The notes beneath the pieces were generated by a model. That model made no database searches and was not told where the DNA came from. It saw only the letters and a list, made by a program, of their open reading frames with translations. The translations under genes and the position numbers were made by a program. A DNA stretch of 64,000 nt from Venturia oleaginea (Eukaryota > Ascomycota > Dothideomycetes > Venturiales > Venturiaceae): assembly GCA_013176395.1 (NCBI GenBank), contig JABMLP010000027.1, positions 372,001 to 436,000 on the forward strand. Reading direction: 5' to 3'. This document shows, piece by piece, positions 11,567 to 21,728 of this stretch; the stretch's first letter is position 1, and each line of letters opens with the position of its first letter.

Positions 11567-12537
11567 TGTAGGTCGGTGTTATATTAAAGTGATGTGAGAG
11601 AGTTGCGGGATTCCTAGGGGAGAGGGAGAGGCCGGTTCGAGAGGGAGAAGTGAATGGTGAGACTTGCAACGAGAGCGAGGCGGTTGAAGCGCGCTAATGA
11701 TGGGTAGGCTATTGGAGGCCTCACACAACAGGCAGTGTTCCAGTCTCACAGGACGAATACTATGTACATGGCGCCGCCAGTGTTGTGATGCTGGAGGCGG
11801 CGAGTTGAGCAATACCGATCCTTGTTCCTTTGGTAACTCACAGCTTACTGTCCGGGCGTCCACCGTCACTCTACCACTGATGACTAAAGCTCCCTATCCT
11901 AAGGTAGTAGATAGGAATATGCTCCTCGATCCCGGCTGATTGTCTGGCGATTACAGGATTGATATTGCCAGACATTTGTTGATATTCTCCATCCTGACTC
12001 GAGCATTTCCCAAGTCGCTTTGTTTGAAGGGTATCATAAGATATAACATGCGCCTCTCTTCTCTGTCGCCATGTTGCAGTTCAGTCCTTCTTTCCTTGTT
12101 CCTCGGATCTTGTTTGAAGAGCGAGAATGAGACGGCGTCAATAATGAATTGGATTGCTCTGTTCGTTACCGAGATCCCGGATCGAGTGACCAGCATCTTG
12201 TCTCTTGTCTCTTCAATGACTAGGAGGCAGACTTAGCTGCCGCTCGCCGAAGCCTAAAAGGCCTGATTGTTGCTGCTGCACCTGCACCTGCACCTGCACG
12301 CTGCGTGGACCGCGCCCCGCGCCCTTCACCCTGATACATGGCGAGCGTCAGATAATGGCAGTGCCTGCAACAACAAAAGATTCAAATCCCTAGGAGCATC
12401 CTCTCTCCGTACAACATGATTTAAACAGCTGCTGGAATACCCATCACACCTATCGCCCTCCCCACTATTTACCTACAAACACGACTCCTCCGTCCTCTTC
12501 CGCCCTGACAGCCATCCCCCAGCTGTCTTTTGGCACC
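11567..12537. promoter_or_regulatory. Divergent intergenic (shared promoter region)
   Basis: 971 bp between divergently transcribed genes, the Smr protein on minus and the TVP38-like protein on plus. It contains a CACCTG hexanucleotide run at 12278-12299 and a pyrimidine-rich tract before the plus-strand ATG. No coding frame is supported. Confidence 0.45.
12278..12299. repeat. GCACCT hexanucleotide microsatellite
   Basis: Consecutive GCACCT units (about 3.7 copies) in the divergent promoter region. The sequence contains overlapping CACCTG E-box-like words. Confidence 0.7.
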
Positions 12538-13929
12538 ATGTCTCGTCCAAATCTACACGGCGAAGCGCGTGGAGCTCTTGCTTTACCTGTCGACGAGGAC
12601 TCGCCATCTCCCGAAAACAGAAGTACAAGTCCACTCTGGGCGCGACCGACGACGTATCGCCGATCAACATCCATCTCGAACTCACAGCGGCCGCCCAGGA
12701 CGTTCGCTGGACGAATGGCCCGCAATGCGGCAAAACTACAGAGACAAGCCATGAAACACTACAACAGACTCTCCATTGTGCAAAGAGTTCTGCTGAGCAT
12801 TGCTGGTGTAGTAAGCCTCGTCCTCGGCATACTGTTCCTGGTGTACAACGAACGCATCTTTGCATGGTTGGCGCCTTGGGCAAAGAAATGGCGAGACGTA
12901 TCAGCAGGCTGGTTGATACTGTGGGCAATGACGTTTGTGGTGTCCTTCCCTCCTCTTATCGGATATTCGTCGTGTGTTACCATCGCTGGGTTTGTTTACG
13001 GATTCCCAAATGGGTGTGTTCTTCTCACTATCTATACCTTTCAAATATGATTTTCTCGATTCGAGATCAGCCTCTATTATACCCTGGCGATGCAAGGTAG
13101 GAATACTGCCAGGGAGCGTAGAGGCTTGTTCACACGCTACCTAGAAACGTCAATCTGGATTCAAGCTGACTTGATATGCAGCTGGTTTATAGTCGCCTCA
13201 GCTACCGTCGTTGGAAGCTCCTGCTCGTTCCTCGTTTCTCGTTACCTTTTATCTGGATTTGTCTCACGTCTGATAAACCGCGACCCTCGCTTTGCCGCCC
13301 TGGCTCTTACACTCAAACACGATGGAATCAAACTTTTGATCATGATTCGGTTGTGTCCGTTACCGTACTCGCTCTCCAACGGCGCGATTAGTACTATCCC
13401 GACCGTGTCACTATCGAGCTTTGCTCTATCTACCGCTATTGTTTCACCGAAACTTTTGCTCCATGTATTCGTGGGCGCCAAGTTGGGAGAGCTCGCTGAA
13501 AAGGGCGAAGAAATGGACACAAAAACGAAGATGATATCATACATCTCCATTGTAATCGGCATATGCGCTGGAGCGATCACAGGCTGGGTCATATATCGCC
13601 AGACCAAAATTCGTGCTCGTCAACTCGAAGAGGAGGAGAGACAAACCGTAAGACGGCATAGCAGAGATGGAGTTGCAGCAGAATATGCCGACGATCCATC
13701 TGCTCTTGAAGCCGCCGAGGCCTTGAGGGAAGAGGAAGATGACATTTCCCTTCGAGAAACCTGGGACGAAGACTACGAAGAAGACATGAATGAGGAGGCC
13801 CAAATCGACGAGCCCGTTGCCCGGCCGTATAGAGACGAGATTGCGGATGATGAGGATGCCAGAGAGATGGGAGATGCCTTTGTTGACGAGCTTGATGACG
13901 AAATGGACGCGAAAAACTTGAAGAGGTAA
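12538..13929 (+). CDS. TVP38: SNARE-associated (VTT/DedA-type) Golgi membrane protein, Tvp38-like
   Basis: Two exons, 12538..13013 and 13182..13929, giving 407 residues. The family core GFPNGWFIVASATVVGS is rebuilt exactly across the junction. A disordered basic N-terminus of about 75 residues precedes the hydrophobic segments (LSIAGVVSLVLGILFLV, SAGWLILWAMTFVVSFPPLIG, WFIVASATVVGS, the re-entrant LCPLPYSLSNGAIS segment and a final helix SIVIGICAGAITGWVIY). Then comes a long acidic tail of about 110 residues. Yeast Tvp38 is a late-Golgi tetraspan protein and the family may act as lipid scramblases (established for VTT relatives). The single 168-nt intron is long for this window and contains internal splice-like signals, so a two-intron structure is possible. 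Confidence 0.9.
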
Positions 13930-14645
13930 ATTCTGTATAACACATGATTCTGGGACAAAGACTGGGCATTTTGAATACCTCAGCTTCTAGGCTGCACTGG
14001 CTGGATTAGATAGATCTGTTACCATAGGCTCAGTAGATTGTATCTATCAACCAAGTCCGATCGAAGGCCTCCTTTTTTTGAACTCTTCTTAGATTCAGGA
14101 TGAAATTTGTTGATCTTCATCGGGAAATTGGGTCCAATGAACTGAAGCCCCAGGAATATGCCAAGCTTGACTTTGAAATCAACCTGTTCCCCACCTAGTT
14201 ACTTATCTTACACGTTGAAGGCACATCTGGAATTGCAATTCCTCAATTTACAGTTCACATCAATAGTCTTCTGTCATATTTTGGACATGGCCGCTAGAAT
14301 TTATGTGCTGGTGACCTTGAACCAAGCGTTGAAAACCTTCTTGAACCTGCCTGTTGAAAGGCAGTAGATTGATACATCGCCAGCCCGATTATCGACGGGA
14401 GCTTCGAAGGCAGACCTAACCTTTTTGAGTATCCTCGTCAAAAAAGTTATCGGAAGCTCACAGCTTCGGACGGACTCGAAATCCACCACAACAACGCGCA
14501 ATCATTCGCTCGTTACACTTCAATTCGACTTGTAGACTAATGAGGTCCAATTGGATACCTTTGCACCAATTGCGTTCCCATCTTTTATTCTGGCTCACGA
14601 AACGAATTGCTTCGAACCCATCCTCCAACCTGCCACACAGGTCCA
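13930..14645. other. Intergenic, 716 bp
   Basis: Between two plus-strand genes. The part at about 14300-14450 shows weak ordered similarity to 16750-16950 (see findings) and may be an old repeat. No supported gene. Confidence 0.35.
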
Positions 14646-15218
14646 ATGGCCTCTATTAAGACACCTGATGCCTCCCCTCCTCCAATACCACCTCCCACAG
14701 ACAACGCATTCACCTCCGACCGCTCGCGGCGTCAAATAAAACTGTGGGCAGGCGGCGCAGCCTTCATGTTCCTCTCCGCCTTCATAACTCGAAGAGCAAT
14801 AGACCGTCGCTACCGCGCCATCCGCCCCAAATTCTTCCACTACTCCCACGACCCACCTCCCATCACTTTTAACGGCCCCCTCGAAGCCCTCGAGGCTCTG
14901 AGTATCTCTACAATCAACGTTTTCAGTTTTGGGATGATGATGGTGGGAGGGACGTGTTGGGCTTTTGATATCGCGTCTGTGCAGGAGTTGAGGGAGAGGA
15001 CGAGGAAGAGGTTGGGGTATGAGGAGGTTATTGAGATGGAGAGGAGGGAGGGGGGGAGTGTTATGGAACAGGAGTGGATACACAATACGCTCACGAGGGA
15101 AGAGGAGAGGAAGAGGAAGGAGAAGCCTTTGACGGCGCTGCCTACGCCGGTCAAGGATGAGGTTTTGAAGACGCTGGAAAGGAAATCGAGGAAACGGGGG
15201 CGTGAGGGTTCGGAATGA
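14646..15218 (+). CDS. AIM11: AIM11-family mitochondrial-type membrane protein
   Basis: Intronless, 190 residues. The ATG at 14646 is the first in its frame; the frame upstream has only non-ATG codons. A Pro/Ser-rich leader of about 35 residues precedes the first hydrophobic segment (LWAGGAAFMFLSAFITRRAIDRRY). A second (SISTINVFSFGMMMVGGTCWAFDIAS) lies at about 85-110, followed by a highly charged coiled-coil-like C-terminus rich in Glu, Arg and Lys. The two-helix layout with FITRRAIDRR and ALEALSISTINVFSF matches the fungal AIM11 family, known in yeast from a screen for altered mitochondrial genome inheritance; its biochemical role is unknown. Confidence 0.8.
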   Translation: MASIKTPDASPPPIPPPTDNAFTSDRSRRQIKLWAGGAAFMFLSAFITRRAIDRRYRAIRPKFFHYSHDPPPITFNGPLEALEALSISTINVFSFGMMMVGGTCWAFDIASVQELRERTRKRLGYEEVIEMERREGGSVMEQEWIHNTLTREEERKRKEKPLTALPTPVKDEVLKTLERKSRKRGREGSE

Positions 15219-15635
15219 GCGGTTGGTATCAAAGAGATACTCTTGAAAATTCACGAGAACAAGAGGTGGAGGAGCGACTACATGCATGCTTGTAGTGATA
15301 CTGCATATCTCAACGGCCGTGCCAGAGGTCATGCCAGATCTGACATGATATGATGCACCCCTCCTGTCAAGATGTAGGTGCCACGACGTTGTGGCTACAT
15401 GTATGATGAGAGATTTGCATCACGTCTGTGGCACAAAATGAGCCATTGAACAATATGAAGAGAGAACCATTTCACGTGGTTCCAGAAGAAGATCTCTTGA
15501 GATCCTATATAAGTTTATGAAATCTTTACTCCTCCGATCGAACGAGCAAGAGCTATCATTCGATTGAAAATGCGTGACGCCTATTGCTTACCCTTCCCCC
15601 CTTCTCCATTGTGTTCATCCAACTTTCCTCCAATC
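15219..15635. other. Intergenic between convergent genes
   Basis: 417 bp between the 3' ends of AIM11 (plus) and the MoaE gene (minus). Nothing recognisable beyond AT-rich 3' flanks. Confidence 0.4.
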
Positions 15636-16316
15636 TTACACTCCAACCTTCTCTCCCACCCCTCCATCCCTGTTCGCCCTCCACACCCCATCCTCGCCCT
15701 CGAATTTCTCCATTTTCCATATCTCGGCCTTTTCTTTGCATTCTTCTAGGGCCTCTTCGCCTGCTTCCCAGGCGGCTTTACGGTGTGCGGACGAGACGGC
15801 TATGAGGATAGATTCTTCGCCTATGGGGACGATGCCGAGGCGGTGGGTTAGGGAGATGGCTGGGATGTTGTTAGGAGAAACAGGAGAGGGCTAGGGATAG
15901 GGATGAGGGTAAATAGCGAGATTAGCGATGATAGAGAATGGTGGGGCAAATGTAAGAGTGGTTGAATCATGGGTAGAACGAAATCATTAACATACCGTTG
16001 AGGCTATGTTTGGCTTTCATCGTTCTTGCAATCTTCAGAAGGGTCTGAAGAGCGAGTGGGATGTAAGATTGGTATTCAAGATGAGTTACTGTTTTTGAGT
16101 TGAAGTTGTCGCGGGTTGTGCCTTTGGTAAATTAGGTCGATGCGTCGATATCAGGAAAGTAGGATGAGAAGGTTCACCTGCAAATAGAACGATTGCACCA
16201 GCTTTGGGTGATTTGACTTTTGAAATTACGGAATTGACGTCGAGATGATCATAGGTAATTTCGACATGGATGCTTTCTTCTTCGATCTTTGCTTGAGACG
16301 AGGATGAGTCTGCCAT
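15636..16316 (-). CDS. Molybdopterin synthase catalytic (large) subunit, MoaE/MOCS2B
   Basis: Three exons: 16316..16178, 16121..15996, 15859..15636, giving 162 residues. Molybdopterin synthase transfers two sulphurs to cyclic pyranopterin monophosphate to form molybdopterin, the cofactor of nitrate reductase and xanthine dehydrogenase. Family blocks in order: GAIVLFAGTTRDNF across the first junction, HLEYQSYIPLALQTLLKIA, then THRLGIVPIGEESILIAVSSAHR, and the catalytic region with K130 and K137 in CKEKAEIWKMEKF, spaced seven apart as in bacterial MoaE. Introns are 56 and 136 nt. The first ATG in frame was used. The fungal counterpart in Aspergillus is cnxH. The sulphur-carrier small subunit is not in this window. 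Confidence 0.92.
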
Positions 16317-18033
16317 GGTAAATTGGCGTGTTTCTGATGGTAGATAGGAATTGAGTTTCAGCCTCTCCAACGAGAAAATCAATGTCGGGTAGATATCCTC
16401 AGGTTTAGGTTGAAACCTGCAGGTTCTAGCGTGAAGGAGGAGGTTTAAGCGGCAAGGGAGATGATGTCAAGTCCCTTTTTTTGCGGTGGCTTCAAGTCTC
16501 GTCAGGGTCTGGCGATCGGATCTCTTAGACTCAGGCTACGGAGTATAATCATGGCTGAAGCGGCCATGTTTCGACAAACAATGGTTGCTCGGTATCGATA
16601 AGTCGGAAATCAGGGTTCGGCTCGCTCCGCTGACGCCATCCTTTGAATCGGAGTATTAATTGAGAAAAGCCATTCCAAGCCTTTGTTTGTTTGCCGAGGA
16701 TTCTCGCAGAAACATCAACCCCTTCAATTGAAGTAGCATCGTGCTCCTGTCTTAGGAGACCGGAAGGCTTGAGAGTCTTCTTGGAGAAAACATTCCAGGA
16801 TTCCCAGACCGCTTGGGAGATACCGAATCGATACAGAAGCGTCGAGAGAGCCTCTTTTCCTAAACTTAGAGCCGCCTGTTTGATTCTCGATAGGAGCCTC
16901 GAAAATCCGCGCCATCATTCGCCTTTGCAAACTCTTACCAGGCAGATAGCTCACGCGCAGCGTTCTTCAAACCTGATTTCGCTAATGCAAAAATTCTGGC
17001 CACATGAAAACCGATGTTGCTAGAAACCTTTCAGACGCTGCCTATTACGATGAAGGACTGTTCTTGGATGGTCGTTGGCAGGTAAAGATTTGACGTACCG
17101 ACTTCTGCCTTGTTCAAGACAGAGGCTCAAGTACCTCACATAGCCCGTTCAATCTGGAAGAGCAACTGAAGGCTCTCGAATAAAGTGTGGATGTTTGCTC
17201 AACGAGCTATACTTGTAGCCAGGCGAGATGCGTGATGAATGACTGTTGATTGGATCTCGCCACCAGCACCCGCTGGTCTGTTCAAATGTTGTCTTCGAGT
17301 ACATGAGGCCTTGAAAAAACACAATGCAGACGTGGCTTTGTTTGGATTTCTCTGTCCTGGTGCTGAGGCGCTGAGGTTGCAAATAAAAGGTGGATAATTT
17401 CACTCGGTTAAAGACTTCAGCAACCAAGCATAGATGCAATCAATCTGAGGCTTTTACAGCTGCAGCCAGGGCCCATGGGCCACTACTGCAGGGCAGTCGT
17501 TCAAGGGATATGCCGGCGCCGTTAGAGCCCGACGTTTACCGGCCTTCCTTTACGCTGGACGACGAGAGATGCGAGATGTTACACATCGGGAATTCAAGAG
17601 TCAAGGCCATAGGGCGGATATGCAGAATCTATGGTACTGTGCATCCCTCTGCTGCAAGCCCCTATCCCTTCTTTGTGCTGCAGTGTCCCGTCACGACACG
17701 ACTCTGCTTTGCGCAAGAGAAGGCTGTCCGCAGACACCAACTACCTACTGTAGCCTCACGCCATGGCCATAGACGCGTGCAATAACAAAGTGTGTCGTTT
17801 CAATGTCCATGTCGTCTTTCAGTCATCCAACACCGCACGACGCCTCCATTCCAGCATACAATTCAATTGCCTCTGTTCCTTACAATTACCTACCCCAGCC
17901 ATTGTCCGCTTGCTAGCCGCCGATTCGTCAGTTGGGCCTAACATAGGTATCGGCTAGGGGTCCCTCTCCCTGCTACTTGCTACCTTAATAAAATTAAGGC
18001 GTACGCTCAATTGTACAACACGCCGGCTACAAA
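16317..18033. other. Intergenic, 1.7 kb
   Basis: Divergent promoter region between the MoaE gene (minus) and the septin (plus). It contains a possible diverged repeat at about 16750-16950 and a C/T-rich stretch just before the septin start. Several short open frames exist but none has coding character. Confidence 0.35.
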
Positions 18034-19862
18034 ATGTCAACACCACCTGCGCCTACCTCCCCAGGCCCGAACACAAACGGTGAGCGCAGATCGAGCTTCA
18101 ACTTCCTCCGACAGCAGAGCAAGAACGGCGGCGGCACCAGCAAGATGATCAAGAAACAGAAGCAGGGGCTGCCGGCACAGTACCAGCAGCCAACTGCCAC
18201 CGTCCCGAGGGTTCCTCCTCAGCTTCCATCTCACTCGCCATTACCCAAGATCCATTCCTTTGGCGGTGACAACGCCCGTCGTCCAGACTCGTACGCCATC
18301 ATCTCGAACCAGCAGCACAACCCCAACGACCAGCAACAACACCGTGAAGGAACCCCGCAATACCAGCACGAAGAGTCAATGCCACCACACGCAATTCCAA
18401 TGCCACCTGCACCTATGCCGTCCAGCCCGCCGACCTCCAGCAATGGCGGATCCGACGCCTACTCCAGGTCCGAGAGCATGACCCATCGCGGACGATACAG
18501 CTATGCAAGCAGTGCTGTCAGCACCTCCACGGGCATCAACAGCCCCCGTCGTGTGAGGAGGAGAAGGGACCCAACCCCATTCAAGTAAGTTCACCAGCAC
18601 ATGAATTGACGTCTATTACTCACTCTGGTAGCATTCTGGTCATTGGCGAGTCCAATTCTGGCAAGTCCTCCTTTATCGAATTCCTTCACAGCGCCCTAGC
18701 TTCAGCTGGTCGAAAGCGACAGCAGCCCTCACCACCGCAGACCGCCATCAGCGGAGACTCTCCATTCACTCCTCACTATCTTGAGACCGATGTCGACCAG
18801 GAGCGCATTGGCGTCACGCTGTGGGATTCGCAGGGCTTGGAGAAGAAATTTGTGGATCTACAGCTCAGAGAGATGGCTTCGTTCTTGGAATCGAAATTCG
18901 AAGAAACATTCACCGAGGAGCAGAAGGTCGTGCGAGCCCCCGGTGTGCGCGACACACACATCCACTGCGTCTTCCTCATCCTCGATCCTAGGCGCCTGGA
19001 TACCAATCTCGCCTACTCTCGAAAGTTGCGACAGCAACCAACCAAGTACGATGAAGCTGTAAATCTGATGGGTGTGCTTGATGAGGATCTAGACATTCAG
19101 GTCTTGCGCACGCTCCAAGGCAAAACAACTGTCATACCTGTCATTAGCAAGGCAGACACGATCACCACATCACATATGTCAATGTTGAAACGAGCCGTCT
19201 GGGACAGTCTCAAGCAAGCCAAAATCGATCCACTCGAAGCACTCAACATTGCCGATGACGACGATGACGATGAAAAAGATTTTGATGAGCGTGATGAAGA
19301 TGCCTATTTGCAGTCCGACAATGAAGCCGATGACAAGGACAATTCTGATCTCATAGACAACCTCGTCGATCGCTCTTCTGATGGCGAACCCGAGGTCCAC
19401 GATTCGACTCCCCCAACCTCACCACACAAGGATCCCAAATCGCACCGTGGAAGCATGTCCGGAACATTGGCGGCAACCTCCAACGACGAACTTCCGTTCA
19501 TTCCTCTCAGCATTCTCAGTCCTGACAGCTACGAACCCGGCGTTGTAGGACGCCGATTCCCATGGGGATTTGCCGATCCTTACAATCAAGAACATTGTGA
19601 CTTCGTTCGCCTAAAAGATGCAGTCTTCTCGGAGTGGCGCGCTGAGCTGCGAGAGGCCAGTCGTGAAATCTGGTACGAAGGATGGCGCACCAGCAGGCTC
19701 AAAAAGAGAGCACCCACAACGAGTCCTTCCGCTCGAGGAGCCGTACAAAATCTCAATCAAGGCCAGAGTCCGCGGGCGAACGCTGGAATCCCCATGCCAA
19801 ATCCGACATCAAGTTCAGAGCTGGCACGTGGTGCGTATCGGAATGGCATGAACGCCTTCTAA
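18034..19862 (+). CDS. Septin-like P-loop GTPase (filamentous-fungal, AspE/AspF-like)
   Basis: Two exons, 18034..18584 and 18632..19862, giving 593 residues. The N-terminal 183 residues are disordered (Pro/Gln/Ser-rich, ending in a basic RRVRRRRDP patch, as in septin polybasic regions). The GTPase core starts right after the intron: P-loop GESNSGKSS at 189-197, G3-like DSQGLE, G4-like SKAD. The septin unique element is visible as GRRFPWGFADPYNQEHCDFVRLKD. Between G4 and this element sits an acidic insert of about 60 residues (runs of Asp and Glu). There is no C-terminal coiled coil. Septins form filaments at septa and the cell cortex. The variant P-loop, long N-terminus and missing coiled coil point to the divergent filamentous-fungal groups rather than core septins; the exact group is inference. 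Confidence 0.85.
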
Positions 19863-21728
19863 ACTTTCAAGCACTGTTGAACCTGCGCTTACAATTTGCG
19901 AAGCTAGCAATGCGCGAAGTCGGGTCGCCTCTCCGCTAAGATACAGATACGACTGATCGAGATTCAAAAGGCTCTCCAGTTCGTGGCACGCTCACTAGTG
20001 ACTGGGGGGAACTATCTACCTCAAACATATCCCTCGCCCACCTTGACAAGGTCTGTTTTTAATGTCATACTCATGTCCCAACAACATACCCCCAGTGCGT
20101 TTCCCCTTTTGTTTTGCGTCATCGATCTTGTCTGGACACGGCTGTCCAGGAATAGTTGATAGGAGAAAGAATCTTGTACGTTTTTCGATTGCAAAATAGC
20201 GAGTTCTTTGATTTTCTGATATGAATGGTGGCAGGAATGGTATTTGGTTGTGTTTTACGATGATATTCTGCTCGTTAGGCACTCTTCTCTTCTTGTTGTT
20301 TCGTCATCTTCATCGCGGGAAGATCGTTTTTTCTTTGTACAAATTGGGGAATTATTTGAGGGGAGGTTGCGAAGTGTGGTCACTTATCTTTTGCGCTGGA
20401 CGTCTGGCGGAGAGATTAGCTCACCAATTAGGTATTTCTGTGTGTAGGCGAAGGTGAGAAAAGAAATTCAAGCCCATTTACATTGACCTACTCCTAGCTA
20501 GTAAGACGTAACATGGCAGGGATTTTGACATGAAAGGCTTGCTGGAAAGCAATTTCACATGTCTGTTGCCAGCGGCAATGTTTTGGGTATGAAAATCGGG
20601 AGACATAAAAAGGGATGCTCAACCAGGCCATGCTTTGCAGGTCGCTACCATGAGGAGCATGTTCACAATTCGGTCCGATGTCCTTCGCCACTTCGCTTAT
20701 CCCTACGACCTATGCAAGCAAGCGTCAGCCAATCCAGTCATTCAATACGCTTGACGCGATCCTTAGATCATTGGACACGATTGATACCGGGCCACCGGCC
20801 ATCTTTAAACACAGGCTGTACACACAGTGTATTCTAAGCCGGCTTGTGATTCTATTGACATTCATGTGCCGTTGTCGGTGCATCTTTTAGTTTGCACCTG
20901 CAGGGGTAGCCATTTCGATCGGAGGGCTTCGCATCACAGGATCTGCACGCTTCCGTGTTCGACGCGAAGCCAAGCTCTGCCTACGATTACTGGGCTGACC
21001 CAAAAGAAGCAAGAGGATGTGTAACGATCGCCCAGAGAGTCCGGTTCTAGGAGGCTGAGGCTCCATCAGTCGACAATCAACGTTTCTGACCAGGGTAGGA
21101 GCTTATACATACTAAACCAAATTTTACAGGATAGCCGATGAGGAATAATGAGCATACTATCTGCCTCAGCAAGAGAACACCAGCAATTACTCAGAAAATG
21201 ACCGGCGCAGGTATACCAACTAACTCTTGATAGGAACCTGACGAACAATTGCGACGATGTATCTTTATGATTGATCATCGAATTTCATTCCTGTATGATT
21301 GCTGATCAGCTCTACATTTCCCTCAGCCCTTGCTTGGACATTTGAGGATAGGCTCTCTTCAGATATTGAACGCTGGCGAAGAACTTCTACAGCCTTACAG
21401 CCCTGTCCTCGGAGGAGCCGCTTGCTCCACGTTCGCACGTTTCTTAGGTGAATGACCCGAGGGAAAGGATCGCTTACCTGGATTTCTCAATTGGGTAGAG
21501 CCAAAACGAGGTACTATCTCTGCACTAAGTTTAACGCAGCCTCAATAGCGATTGCCAAGATGTAATGCGGGATTCTGTTAGGGTCGAGATCTACCTTGGT
21601 CCGGTTGGAAACTCGTCGAGAGATGCAATGAAGTATGTTTACCCTTCCCGAGCATTCCAAAGCAATGGTTCCATGTTCTCAGCTTCACCTTGACAACATT
21701 TCCAACTGAATAACGCGCGGCATTCAAG
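19863..21728. other. Intergenic, 1.9 kb
   Basis: Between the septin and the surface-protein gene, both on plus. Many short open frames, none with family resemblance or plausible splice structure. No repeat or RNA gene recognised. Confidence 0.35.

Noticed and set aside
13014..13181. Coding exon within the long TVP38 intron
   Set aside because: Direct joining of the flanking exons restores GFPNGWFIVASA exactly; an extra exon would break this conserved block.
14595..15332. 245-codon minus-strand frame opposite AIM11
   Set aside because: Arg/Pro/Leu-rich antisense shadow of the AIM11 coding sequence.
17390..17785. 131-codon plus-strand frame in the 1.7-kb intergenic region
   Set aside because: No family resemblance and no ordered composition; neighbouring frames are equally open.
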